This document shows, in pieces, positions 9,327 to 17,464 of a stretch of DNA of 59,929 nucleotides. The stretch spans positions 1 through 59,929 of the forward strand of contig NZ_FCOE02000044.1 in NCBI RefSeq assembly GCF_001544915.2, in the 5' to 3' direction. The notes under the pieces were generated by a model that ran no database searches, was not told where the DNA came from, and saw nothing but the letters and a program-made list of their open reading frames with translations. Numbering within the stretch: position 1 is the first letter of the stretch; the number at the start of each line of letters is the position of its first letter. The stretch comes from Caballeronia pedi (GTDB taxonomy: Bacteria; Pseudomonadota; Gammaproteobacteria; Burkholderiales; Burkholderiaceae). The position numbers were made by a program, and so were the translations under genes.

Positions 9327-10520
9327 TCATCGGCTGAACAGCGTTCCCAGCCTCTGAACCGCTTCTTCGAGCTTCGAATACGCCGTGGCGTAGGAAAGAC
9401 GAATGTAGCGCTCCGGCGCATGAAAGCCGAAATCCGCGCCCGGCACGAGCACGACGCCCGCGTCGTGGAGCATCGAGTGCGTGAGCGCATCGCTGTTGCC
9501 GGCGGCGGGGTGGTGAACCGAGGTCGTATCGGCGTAGACGTAGAACGCGCCGTCGGGCACGACCGGCACGCCGAAACCCAGCGAGCGCAGCGCCGGCACG
9601 ATGTAATCGCGCCGCCGCTTGAACTCCAGCCGGCGCGCTTCGTAAATCGCGAGCGTCTCGGGCTGAAAGCACGCGAGCGCGGCATGCTGCGCAAGCGCCG
9701 ACGCGCAAATGAACAGATTTTGCGAGAGCTTCTCGACCGCGCCGACCATCGCGTGCGGCACGACCAGCCAGCCGAGCCGCCAGCCGGTCATGTTGAAATA
9801 CTTCGAAAAGCTGTTCACGGTCACCACGTCTTCGCCGAAGGAGAGCGCGGACACGGGCTTCGCGTCGTAGCTCAAACCCTGATAGATCTCGTCGACGATC
9901 GTGAAGCCGCCGCGCGCGCGCACCTTTTCGACGATGCGCCGCAACTCGTCCGGTTCGATCGACGTACCGGTCGGATTCGATGGCGACGCGAGCAGCACGC
10001 CGCGCGTTTTATCGGTCCAGTTTTCCTCGACATGCGCGGCCGTGAGCTGAAAGCGCTCGGCCGGACCGCTCGCGATGAGCACCGGCTTGCCATCCGCCGC
10101 CGACACGAAGTGCCGGTTGCAGGGATAGCACGGATCGGGCATCAGCACTTCGTCGCCGTTATCGACGAGCGCCATGCACGCGAGCAGCAGCGCCGCCGAC
10201 GCGCCCGCCGTCACGACGATGCGCTCCGGTTCGACCGCGAGGCCGAAGGTATCGCGATAATGCTGCGCGATCGCCTCGCGCAGGGCGTGAATGCCGAGCG
10301 CGTTGGTGTACTGCGTGACGCCGCGCTTCAGTGCATCGGCGGCGGCGTGGATTACCGGCTCCGGCGCGGTGAAGTCCGGTTCGCCGATGCTCATGTGGAT
10401 GACGTCGCGGCCCGCGCGTTCCAGCGCCTGGGCCTCTTTCATCAGCTCCATCACGTAGAACGGCTCGATCGCATCGACGCGCGACGCGAGCCGGACGAGC
10501 GGTTCCGAAACGGCGGTCAT
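9327..10520 (-). CDS. PLP-dependent class I/II aminotransferase
   Basis: A 397-residue fold-type I aminotransferase of the AspC/AlaA-like group. Visible signatures are IGEPDF (45-50), TAGASAALLLA (104-114), SNPTG with the conserved Asn182, the PLP-ring aspartate in IVDEIYQGL (Asp210), and the Schiff-base lysine in SFSKYFNMTGWRLGW (Lys240). Substrate specificity cannot be read from the sequence. It is the last gene of the nusB-linked leftward operon and starts directly after the nusB stop codon with no gap, so it is probably co-transcribed with nusB and ribH. A terminator follows. Confidence 0.9.
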   Translation of the reverse strand: MTAVSEPLVRLASRVDAIEPFYVMELMKEAQALERAGRDVIHMSIGEPDFTAPEPVIHAAADALKRGVTQYTNALGIHALREAIAQHYRDTFGLAVEPERIVVTAGASAALLLACMALVDNGDEVLMPDPCYPCNRHFVSAADGKPVLIASGPAERFQLTAAHVEENWTDKTRGVLLASPSNPTGTSIEPDELRRIVEKVRARGGFTIVDEIYQGLSYDAKPVSALSFGEDVVTVNSFSKYFNMTGWRLGWLVVPHAMVGAVEKLSQNLFICASALAQHAALACFQPETLAIYEARRLEFKRRRDYIVPALRSLGFGVPVVPDGAFYVYADTTSVHHPAAGNSDALTHSMLHDAGVVLVPGADFGFHAPERYIRLSYATAYSKLEEAVQRLGTLFSR

Positions 10521-10958
10521 TTACGCTCCGCGCCCGCGCGCCTGCGCCTCGGTGGGGCGCATCACGACGGCGAGCTTGTCGAGCACGCCGTTCACGTACT
10601 TGTAGCCGTCCGAGCCGCCGAAGGTCTTGGTCAGCTCGACCGCCTCGTTGATGACGACGCGATACGGCACGTCGATGTGATGCTTGAATTCGAACGCGGC
10701 GACCAGCAGCACCGCGCGCTCGACCGGCGACAACTGCTCGATCGGGCGGTCGAGGCACGGCTGCAACTGTGCGGACAGCGCGTCGGATTCCTTGATCACG
10801 CCGTGCAGGATCGCATCGAGATGCGCCTGATCGGCCTTGTCGAAGCCCTGTGCGTTGCGCAATTGCGCGTCGATTTCGCCGGCGGGCGCGCCCGACAGCA
10901 GCCATTGATAAAGCCCTTGCGTCGCGAGTTCACGCGAACGGCGGCGTGCGCTCTTCAT
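10521..10958 (-). CDS. nusB: Transcription antitermination factor NusB
   Basis: A 145-residue all-helical protein that binds boxA RNA with NusE (S10) during rRNA antitermination. Recognisable blocks are RRRSRELATQGLYQWLLSG near the N-terminus, IEQLSPVERAVLLVAAFEFKH and VINEAVELTKTFGGSDGYKYVNGVLDKLA near the C-terminus. It overlaps ribH by 4 bp, the usual ribH-nusB arrangement in proteobacteria. Confidence 0.96.
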   Translation of the reverse strand: MKSARRRSRELATQGLYQWLLSGAPAGEIDAQLRNAQGFDKADQAHLDAILHGVIKESDALSAQLQPCLDRPIEQLSPVERAVLLVAAFEFKHHIDVPYRVVINEAVELTKTFGGSDGYKYVNGVLDKLAVVMRPTEAQARGRGA

Positions 10959-11464
10959 GCGCGGTCCTCGTCTTCTTCGTCTTCGTCTTCGTCATCGCCG
11001 CCGAGCTGCTCGAGCGCGACGGACAGATTCGCCATTTCGACCGCCACGCGTGCAGCGTCGCGGCCCTTCTCGGTCATGCGGGCGACGGCTTGTTCGTCGT
11101 TTTCGGTCGTCAGCACGGCGTTCGCAACCGGAATGCCGAAATCGAGCGCGATGCGCGAGATGCCCGCGCCGCTTTCGTTCGACACCAGTTCGAAGTGATA
11201 CGTCTCGCCGCGCACGACCGCGCCGAGCGCGATCAGCGCGTCGAACTGGCCGGACTCCGCGAGCTTTTGCAGCGCCAGCGGAATTTCGAGCGCGCCGGGC
11301 ACAGTGACGAGCAGCACGTCCTGGCCGATCACGCCGAGGCGCTCCAGCTCTTCGATGCACGCGTCGGCGAGGCCGTTGCACACCGGTTCGTTGAAGCGCG
11401 ACTGCACGATGCCGATGCGCAAGCCGTCACCGTCGAGGTTCGGCTGGTATTGTCCGATTTCCAT
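10955..11464 (-). CDS. ribH: 6,7-dimethyl-8-ribityllumazine synthase
   Basis: Condenses 5-amino-6-ribitylaminouracil with dihydroxybutanone phosphate in the penultimate step of riboflavin synthesis. The 169-residue protein shows IVQSRFNEPVCNGL, VPGALEIPLALQKLA, the catalytic-loop region GAVVRGETYHFELV, and ENDEQAVAR with the C-terminal helix. The last 13 residues are almost wholly Asp/Glu, an unusual acidic tail beyond the core fold. It lies 54 bp downstream of ribBA and overlaps nusB. Confidence 0.97.
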   Translation of the reverse strand: MEIGQYQPNLDGDGLRIGIVQSRFNEPVCNGLADACIEELERLGVIGQDVLLVTVPGALEIPLALQKLAESGQFDALIALGAVVRGETYHFELVSNESGAGISRIALDFGIPVANAVLTTENDEQAVARMTEKGRDAARVAVEMANLSVALEQLGGDDEDEDEEDEDRA

Positions 11465-11518
11465 GAATGAGGTCCTTCCCTTGGAATTGTGTGGAATGAG
11501 GTTGTGCGGCCGGCGGTC

Positions 11519-12682
11519 TCAGACCGAGCGCAACTGGGTGAGGGGCGTGTCCACGGGCGCGGCCGTGGCGGGGCAGCCGGGCATCGGCACGAAGCCGGTC
11601 ACTTCCAGGCCGTAGCCCGACATGCTGCCCAGCTTGCGCGGATTCGCGAGCACTTCCATCCTGCCGACACCGATATCGCGCAGGATCTGCGCGCCGATGC
11701 CGTAAGTCTTGAAGTCGATCGGACGGCGTTTGAGCACGGCCGCCTTTTCCTTCTGGTCGAACGCCTGGAACACGTCGACGAGATGGTCCTTCGTGTCGCC
11801 GCAGTTGAGCATGACGATTGCGCCGAGGTCGCGCGCGGCGATTTCCTTCATCGCGGCGTCGATGGTCCACGAATGCGTCGAGGAATCGATTTCGAGCAGA
11901 TCGAGCACTGAAAGCGGCTCGTGCACGCGCACCGGCGTGTCGCGGTCGGGACGCGGCGTGCCGCGCACGAGCGCGATGTGCGGCGAGCCCGTCGGCTCGT
12001 CGCGGTACAGCACCGCGCGGAACGGGCCGTGCGCGGTCTGCATGGTGCGCTCGCAGACTTTCTCGATGATCGACTCGGTGCGGCTGCGGTAATGGATCAG
12101 ATCGGCGATCGTGCCGATCTTGATGCCGTGCTGCTGGCTGAACTCGATGAGATCGGGCAGACGCGCCATCTCGCCGTCGTCCTTGATGATCTCGCAGATC
12201 ACCGCGGCGGGCGTGAGGCCGGCGAGCGCGGTGAAGTCGCAGCCGGCTTCCGTGTGGCCCGCGCGCACGAGCACGCCGCCCGGTTGCGCCATGATCGGGA
12301 ACACGTGGCCCGGCTGGACGATGTGCTCGGCGCGCGCATCGTGCGCGACGGCCGCGGCGATGGTCTTTGCGCGGTCGGCGGCGGAAATGCCGGTCGTCAC
12401 GCCTTCCGCCGCTTCGATGCTGACCGTGAAGGCCGTGCCGTATTGCGTGCCGTTGCGATGCGTCATGAGCGGCAGATTCAACTGCTTGCAGCGGTCCTGC
12501 GTGAGGGTGAGGCAAATGAGGCCGCGGCCGTGCTTCGCCATGAAATTGATGGCTTCGGGCGTGACGAATTCGGCGGCGATGACGAGATCGCCTTCATTTT
12601 CGCGGTCTTCTTCGTCGACGAGGATCACCATCCGGCCGGCTTTCAGTTCAGCGATGATCTCAGGAGTGGAGGCGAGCGACAT
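11519..12682 (-). CDS. ribBA: 3,4-dihydroxy-2-butanone-4-phosphate synthase with degenerate GTP cyclohydrolase II domain (RibBX-like)
   Basis: A 387-residue two-domain protein. The N-terminal half (about 1-205) is a complete DHBP synthase, with DEEDRENEGDLVIAAEFV, HRNGTQYGTAFTVSIEA and RAGHTEAGCDFTALAGL. The C-terminal half aligns with RibA but lacks the zinc-binding GDxxxSxxCxC block. Where RibA has three cysteines, this protein reads RVHEPLSVLDLLEIDSSTHSW, and the GTP-binding RQEGRGIGL segment is also absent. This matches the RibBX type, in which the second domain is catalytically dead. The start ATG at 12682 (MSLASTPEI) fits the family; the longer frame to 12859 runs into the toxin-antitoxin promoter. 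Confidence 0.93.
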   Translation of the reverse strand: MSLASTPEIIAELKAGRMVILVDEEDRENEGDLVIAAEFVTPEAINFMAKHGRGLICLTLTQDRCKQLNLPLMTHRNGTQYGTAFTVSIEAAEGVTTGISAADRAKTIAAAVAHDARAEHIVQPGHVFPIMAQPGGVLVRAGHTEAGCDFTALAGLTPAAVICEIIKDDGEMARLPDLIEFSQQHGIKIGTIADLIHYRSRTESIIEKVCERTMQTAHGPFRAVLYRDEPTGSPHIALVRGTPRPDRDTPVRVHEPLSVLDLLEIDSSTHSWTIDAAMKEIAARDLGAIVMLNCGDTKDHLVDVFQAFDQKEKAAVLKRRPIDFKTYGIGAQILRDIGVGRMEVLANPRKLGSMSGYGLEVTGFVPMPGCPATAAPVDTPLTQLRSV

Positions 12683-12859
12683 GATGACGTCCCGTGCGGG
12701 GTCCGGTTTGGGGAAAGGGCGTATTTTACGCCACGGCCGATGGACCGAGGCTGAAATCACTTGCCGTCGACGGATGGCGATTTGCCTAAGCCATTCGGAC
12801 GAATGGTGTGGCGGCGTTGCGCTTGAGAAACTAGGGGCACCTAAAACTTCAATGCGCAA

Positions 12860-12893
12860 ATATCGTACAATGTTAAGTACATTAATTCGTACG
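12860..12893 (+). promoter_or_regulatory. Toxin-antitoxin promoter and operator region
   Basis: TACAAT (12865-12870) resembles a -10 element. It overlaps nested inverted repeats: AATGT-N5-ACATT at 12869-12883, and CGTAC (12864-12868) with GTACG (12889-12893). GGAG at 12893-12896 serves the GTG at 12903. Phd/YefM-type antitoxins normally bind such repeats to autorepress; binding here is inferred. Confidence 0.55.
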
Positions 12894-12902
12894 GAGCCTG
12901 CC

Positions 12903-13226
12903 GTGGCTTACACCGCAAAGGACATCATCCCGCTGTCGCAGGCGCGTGCCAATCTTTCCGAACTGGTCGAGGAAGTGCGCGGCGGAACTGAAAAAATCAT
13001 CACCAAGAATGGCGAAAGTTGCGCAGCGCTGATCAGCACGGAGAAGCTCGAAGCGTTCTACCGAATGGAAAAGGCGCGCATTCATCTGGTGTTGCTGAAC
13101 GACGCGTTGACGGCGCTGAAGAATCTCGACAGGAACGGCACGGAAGACGCCGACGAGTATTTCGCTCGTCTCAGAGCCCGTCTGGGCGCCGAGCGAAGCG
13201 ATGACGGGGAGCCGGATCGTGAATGA
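12903..13226 (+). CDS. Antitoxin, Phd/YefM family
   Basis: A 107-residue protein with the Phd/YefM N-terminal DNA-binding fold: IIPLSQARANLSELVEEV followed by KIITKNGESCAALISTEKLEAF. The C-terminal half (AFYRMEKARIHLVLLNDALTALKNL) would form the helix that wraps the toxin. GTG at 12903 is preferred over ATG at 12870 because GGAG precedes it at the right distance and the ATG would lie at or before the predicted transcription start. The toxin gene overlaps the last 26 bp. The pair is rightward, between two leftward riboflavin genes. Confidence 0.85.
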   Translation: MAYTAKDIIPLSQARANLSELVEEVRGGTEKIITKNGESCAALISTEKLEAFYRMEKARIHLVLLNDALTALKNLDRNGTEDADEYFARLRARLGAERSDDGEPDRE

Positions 13227-13623
13227 TGAATGCAAGCGCGCGACCATCCGAATCTCGAGCGACTTCGACGCCCGACTCACGGATATCGAGCGCTACTGGA
13301 ATCGTGTCAACGAGCCGAAAAGCTTTCTGCGGCTGATCGAGGCGATCGACAAAAAGGTCATACCGTTGCTGCAGCGCTTTCCGGCTCTCGGGCGACGCCT
13401 GCTCAATTCGAAGCCCGATACGGTCGACGCTTTGCTCGCGATCGAGGAGATCGCCGAGATGACGAAGGCCGGTGGAGTACGCCAGGGCGAACTCCACGAA
13501 TATGTGTTCGACAACTACGTGCTGCTTTATCTGTTGTCGGGTGACGCGGTGACGTTCCTATCACTGCGGCACACGAAAGAGATTTCCTTCGAATTCAGGG
13601 ACCTCTGGGGCGCGGAGCGTTAA
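13201..13623 (+). CDS. Toxin, RelE/ParE-like superfamily
   Basis: A 140-residue protein overlapping the antitoxin gene by 26 bp, the usual translational coupling for type II modules. It has the ParE/RelE-type layout: an N-terminal helix-rich part (IERYWNRVNEPKSFLRLIEAIDKKVIPLLQRFPALGR, read as several helices) and a C-terminal beta-hairpin with ELHEYVFDNYVLLYLL and LRHTKEISFEF. The last motif resembles the conserved RH...-type end of the family. It is longer than typical ParE (about 95-100 aa) because of an insertion around residues 65-95. The target (gyrase or mRNA) cannot be assigned by eye. Confidence 0.78.
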   Translation: MTGSRIVNDECKRATIRISSDFDARLTDIERYWNRVNEPKSFLRLIEAIDKKVIPLLQRFPALGRRLLNSKPDTVDALLAIEEIAEMTKAGGVRQGELHEYVFDNYVLLYLLSGDAVTFLSLRHTKEISFEFRDLWGAER

Positions 13624-13652
13624 GTCGCGCCGGGTCGAACAAACGCGGCGAG

Positions 13653-14267
13653 TCACTGCGCGCTCATCATGCGCTCGACATAGCGCGCGATCAGATCGAT
13701 TTCCAGATTGACCTTCGCGCCTTTCGCAAGTGCGTTGAGCGTCGTGACTTCGACCGTGTGCGGAATCAGGTTGATGGAGAATTCGCAGCCATCCGCGCGG
13801 TCGCTGACGGAATTCACCGTGAGACTCACGCCGTTCACGGTAACCGAGCCCTTGTAGGCCAGATATTTGCCGATGCCCTTCGGCGCGACGATGCGCAATT
13901 CATGCGACTCACCCACCGGCTCGAACTTCGACACGACGCCCAGTCCGTCGACGTGACCGGAAACGAGATGCCCGCCCAGCCGGTCGTGCGCCCGCAACGC
14001 CTTCTCCAGATTCACGCCCGCGCCGGCATCGCCGAGGCCGACCGTCTTGTTCAGGCTTTCGCGCGAAACCTCGACGTCGAATGCATTGGCGGACTTCTGA
14101 ATGACCGTCATGCACGCGCCCTGAATCGCGATGCTGTCGCCAAGCTCGACATCCGCCAGATCGAGCGCGCCCGCGGCGACCGTCAGGCGCACGCCCGCTT
14201 CCGGCTCCGCGCCGAGCGGCGTGACTTTTTCGATGCGGCCCACCGCCGCGACGATTCCTGTAAACAT
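13653..14267 (-). CDS. ribE: Riboflavin synthase alpha chain
   Basis: Dismutates two lumazine molecules into riboflavin. The 204-residue protein begins MFTGIVAAVGRIEKV, the hallmark of the family. It consists of two lumazine-binding repeats: the first contains GDSIAIQGACMTV and the second GSVTVNGVSLTVNSV. HLVSGHVDGLG between them is also conserved. It lies 34 bp downstream of ribD and is presumably co-transcribed with it. Downstream, the cluster is interrupted by the convergent toxin-antitoxin pair before ribBA. Confidence 0.96.
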   Translation of the reverse strand: MFTGIVAAVGRIEKVTPLGAEPEAGVRLTVAAGALDLADVELGDSIAIQGACMTVIQKSANAFDVEVSRESLNKTVGLGDAGAGVNLEKALRAHDRLGGHLVSGHVDGLGVVSKFEPVGESHELRIVAPKGIGKYLAYKGSVTVNGVSLTVNSVSDRADGCEFSINLIPHTVEVTTLNALAKGAKVNLEIDLIARYVERMMSAQ

Positions 14268-14301
14268 CGGCTTCGTTCCTTGATTTTCGTGTGTGATCCG
14301 C

Positions 14302-15396
14302 TCAGGCGTTGCGCGCGAGAATGCGCAAGTCGTCGCCGAGCCGGTCGATGCGATGAAATTTCAGATGCGGCCGTGCATCGAGCGTGTCGGGCGGCGCGAA
14401 GTCGAACATGCCGGGCGCGCTGCCGAGCAGGCTCGGCGCGAGATAGATCAGCAGTTCGTCGACGCAGCCTTCACGCAGCAGCGAGCCGTTCAGCTTGTGG
14501 CCCGCCTCGACGTGCAGTTCGTTGATGCCGCGATCCGCGAGCGCGGTGAGCATCGCGGGCAGATCGACCTTGCCGTGCTCGTTCGCCAGTTCGATCAGAT
14601 CAGCACCTTTCTCGCGCAACGCGTCGATGCGCGCGGGATCGGCGTCGGCGGCATGGAAGATCCACGGCGGCGCGCCATCGAGGATGTGCGCCTGCATCGG
14701 CACGTCCAGACGGCTGTCGATCAGCACGCGCTGCGGCTGGCGTGGCGTGTCGACCGCGCGCACCGTCAGTTGCGGATCATCCTCGCGCACCGTGCCGATG
14801 CCCGTGAGGATGGCGCAGGCGCGGGCGCGCCATGCGTGGCCGTCGGCGCGCGCGTCCTCGCCGGTGATCCACTGGCTTTCGCCGGACGGCAGGCCGGTGC
14901 GGCCGTCGAGCGTCGCGGCGACCTTCACGCGTACCCACGGACGGCGGCGCGTCATGCGCGACACGAAGCCGATATTCATTTCGTACGCCTCGGTCGCGAG
15001 CAGCCCGCAGCGCACATCGATGCCCGCATCGCGCAGCATCGTGAGACCGCGGCCAGATACCGCCGGGTTCGGATCTTCCATCGCGGCGATGACCTTCTCG
15101 ACGCGCGCATCGATGAGCGCGTGCGCGCACGGCGGCGTGCGCCCGAAATGGCTGCACGGCTCCAGCGAAACATACGCGGTCGAGCCGCGCGGGTCCTTGC
15201 CGCGCGAGCGGGCGTCTTTCAGCGCCTGCACTTCGGCGTGATCCTGGCCGGCCGGCTGCGTGTAGCCCATGCCGATCACTTCGCCGTTCTTGACGAGCAC
15301 GCAGCCGACGCGCGGATTCGGCGTCGTCGTGTACATGCCCTTCGAGGCGAGCGCGAGCGCGCGCTCCATATGCGTGAAGTCGGTTTGCGAGAACAT
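14302..15396 (-). CDS. ribD: Bifunctional diaminohydroxyphosphoribosylaminopyrimidine deaminase / 5-amino-6-(5-phosphoribosylamino)uracil reductase
   Basis: A 364-residue enzyme catalysing two successive steps of riboflavin synthesis. The N-terminal zinc deaminase carries HAEVQAL and SLEPCSHFGRTPPCAHALI, which supply the His, Cys and Cys zinc ligands and the catalytic Glu. The C-terminal reductase (about 145-364) starts WVRVKVAATLDGRTGLPSGESQWI and includes VEAGHKLNGSLLREGCVDELLIYLAPSLLG near its end. It follows hemL by 18 bp on the same strand. A large antisense ORF across this gene and hemL is a codon-bias shadow. Confidence 0.96.
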   Translation of the reverse strand: MFSQTDFTHMERALALASKGMYTTTPNPRVGCVLVKNGEVIGMGYTQPAGQDHAEVQALKDARSRGKDPRGSTAYVSLEPCSHFGRTPPCAHALIDARVEKVIAAMEDPNPAVSGRGLTMLRDAGIDVRCGLLATEAYEMNIGFVSRMTRRRPWVRVKVAATLDGRTGLPSGESQWITGEDARADGHAWRARACAILTGIGTVREDDPQLTVRAVDTPRQPQRVLIDSRLDVPMQAHILDGAPPWIFHAADADPARIDALREKGADLIELANEHGKVDLPAMLTALADRGINELHVEAGHKLNGSLLREGCVDELLIYLAPSLLGSAPGMFDFAPPDTLDARPHLKFHRIDRLGDDLRILARNA

Positions 15397-15414
15397 CGGC
15401 GTGGCCCGGGCGCG

Positions 15415-16698
15415 TCAGGCTGCGAGCGACGCGAACGCACCGCGCGCCGCTTCGAGCGTCGCGTCGATCACGGCGTCGTCGTGCGCGCTGGACACGAAGC
15501 CCGCCTCGAACGCCGACGGCGCGAAGTACACGCCCGCGTCGAGCATCGCGTGGAAGAATGCGTTGAAGCGCTTCGTGTCGCCTTGCTGGATCTGCGCGAA
15601 GCTGCCCGGCACCTGATCCATGAAATACAGGCCGAACATGCCGCCGATCGAATCGGCGGAGAAGGGCACTTTCGCGTCGTGGGCGGCGGCGGTGAGACCG
15701 TCGACCAGCTTGCGCGTCTGTTTCGCGAGATTGTCGTAGAAGCCGGGGCGCTGGATCAGTTGCAGTGTCTTGAGGCCCGCGGCTACCGCGATCGGATTGC
15801 CCGACAGCGTGCCCGCCTGATACACGCCGCCGAGCGGCGCGAGATGCGCCATGATGTCGCGGCGCCCGCCGAAGGCCGCCGCCGGCATGCCGCCGCCGAT
15901 GACCTTGCCAAGGCAGGTGAGATCCGGCTTGATGCCGTAGACCTCCTGCGCGCCGCCGAGCGCGACGCGAAAACCGCACATCACTTCGTCGAAGATCAGC
16001 ACCGCGCCGTGCTCGTCGCAGCGCTCGCGCAGCGCATTGAGGAATTCGGGCGTCGCGCGCACCAGGTTCATGTTGCCCGCGACCGGCTCGACGATCACCG
16101 ACGCGATTTCCGAACCGAACGCCGCGAACGCCTCGTTCAACTGCTCGACGTTGTTGTACTCGAGCACGGTGGTGTGCTTCGCGATATCGGCGGGCACGCC
16201 CGCGGAAGTCGGATTGCCGAACGTCAGCAGGCCCGAGCCCGCCTTGACGAGCAGGCTGTCCGCGTGGCCGTGATAGCAGCCTTCGAACTTGATGATGCGG
16301 CTGCGGTTCGTGAAGCCGCGCGCGAGGCGCAGCGCGCTCATGGTCGCTTCCGTGCCGGAGGACACCATGCGCACCTGTTCGATCGACGGCACGAGCTTGC
16401 AGATTTCCTCGGCGATCTCGATTTCGGCTTCCGTCGGCGCGCCGAACGAGAAGCCGTTCGCGAGCACGCGCTGAACCGCGTCGAGCACTTCGGGATGAAC
16501 GTGGCCGAGAATCATCGGGCCCCACGAGCCGATGTAGTCGATATAGCGCTTGTCTTCGGCGTCCCAGAAGTACGGGCCCGCGGCGCGCTCGATGAAGCGC
16601 GGCGTACCGCCGACCGAGCGGAACGCCCGCACCGGCGAGTTCACGCCGCCGGGAATGGTTCGCTGGGCGCGTTCGAACAGAGCTTGATTCTTGGACAT
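15415..16698 (-). CDS. hemL: Glutamate-1-semialdehyde 2,1-aminomutase
   Basis: Converts glutamate-1-semialdehyde to 5-aminolevulinate in the C5 tetrapyrrole pathway. The 427-residue class III aminotransferase fold shows IPGGVNSPVRAFRSVGG, SSGTEATMSALRLARG, FEGCYHGHADSLLVKAGSG and FDEVMCGFRVALGGAQ. The PLP lysine is in CLGKVIGGGMP (Lys265). The start ATG at 16698 (MSKNQALFERAQ) is typical; the longer frame to 17088 overlaps the EVE gene. It is directly upstream of ribD, an arrangement seen in Burkholderia. Confidence 0.97.
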   Translation of the reverse strand: MSKNQALFERAQRTIPGGVNSPVRAFRSVGGTPRFIERAAGPYFWDAEDKRYIDYIGSWGPMILGHVHPEVLDAVQRVLANGFSFGAPTEAEIEIAEEICKLVPSIEQVRMVSSGTEATMSALRLARGFTNRSRIIKFEGCYHGHADSLLVKAGSGLLTFGNPTSAGVPADIAKHTTVLEYNNVEQLNEAFAAFGSEIASVIVEPVAGNMNLVRATPEFLNALRERCDEHGAVLIFDEVMCGFRVALGGAQEVYGIKPDLTCLGKVIGGGMPAAAFGGRRDIMAHLAPLGGVYQAGTLSGNPIAVAAGLKTLQLIQRPGFYDNLAKQTRKLVDGLTAAAHDAKVPFSADSIGGMFGLYFMDQVPGSFAQIQQGDTKRFNAFFHAMLDAGVYFAPSAFEAGFVSSAHDDAVIDATLEAARGAFASLAA

Positions 16699-16843
16699 GG
16701 ATGAGGACCTGCGCTGAAAGTGGATGCGGGAGTCGCGTGAAGCGTTCCGGGTGCCTGAGCGGCGGCGTGCAGAACGCGCGGTCCGACGCGAAAAAATCTT
16801 GTTGAAATTGTACCGGAGTCGATGCGAACAGGCCGTGTCGCGC

Positions 16844-17314
16844 CTATGTGGCCGATGGCGGCGCGGGCGGCCGCGCGCGCCGTCCGGTGCGCGCGGTCCA
16901 CAGCTTCTCCAGCGCGCCTTCGGCCATCGGCTTGATGAGCGTGCCGGACATTTGCGCATCCCACGTCTGCACGGAGAACGGATGCGAGCGCAGTTCCTCG
17001 CGCGTGACGACGACTTGCGTGTGCGCATCGACGAGCCAGTCGTAGACGAAATCGATGCACAGCCGATAGCCTCGCCTGGCTCCCGCATCGGGCACTTCGT
17101 ACGGCGCGCGCGTCACCCAGCCCGACGCGAACACGCCCTTCGGCTCCTGCGCCACGCGATGCACGAACACGCGGTCGCCCGGCAGGAGCCCGCGCGCGGT
17201 GCCGCAGCCCCACACATCGGCGACGGCATCGCCTGCCGCCACGCGGCGCGCGACATCGGGCAACTCGGGCCACGGCCACTTTTTGGGGCTCCAGATCAGC
17301 AGAAAGGCGGTCAT
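16844..17314 (-). CDS. EVE (PUA-like) domain protein
   Basis: A 156-residue single-domain protein. The opening FLLIWSPKKWPW, then GDRVFVHRVAQEPKGVFASGWVTRAPYE and a C-terminal FSVQTWDAQMSGTLI, resemble EVE-domain proteins, a PUA-like fold implicated in recognising modified bases in DNA or RNA. No nuclease or ATPase domain is fused. The C-terminal RRARPPAPPSAT tail looks disordered. It stands alone between hemL and a divergent drug exporter, with no restriction-modification neighbours. Fold assignment is by motif recall and is moderate. Confidence 0.6.
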   Translation of the reverse strand: MTAFLLIWSPKKWPWPELPDVARRVAAGDAVADVWGCGTARGLLPGDRVFVHRVAQEPKGVFASGWVTRAPYEVPDAGARRGYRLCIDFVYDWLVDAHTQVVVTREELRSHPFSVQTWDAQMSGTLIKPMAEGALEKLWTARTGRRARPPAPPSAT

Positions 17315-17464
17315 CGGATCGACGGAACAGGACGTGAGCGAGCGATGAGCTTAGCGCAACGCGGCGCTCAGGGCCGGATCACGGCAGGGCGTCGCGTACA
17401 ATGGTCGCTCGCTCGGGCGGCGCAAAGCCGCGTCGCCTTCACCTTTTCCCGTCTCCCGAAATCC

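Noticed and set aside
12683..12860. Possible FMN riboswitch upstream of ribBA
   Set aside because: The leader is short and lacks the conserved AGGGCGGGG-type core; nothing with an FMN-aptamer shape was seen near ribD either.
14293..16704. An 803-codon rightward open frame antisense to ribD and hemL
   Set aside because: It lies opposite two well-conserved genes, is dominated by Arg, Ala and His as expected from antisense high-GC codons, and has no domain.
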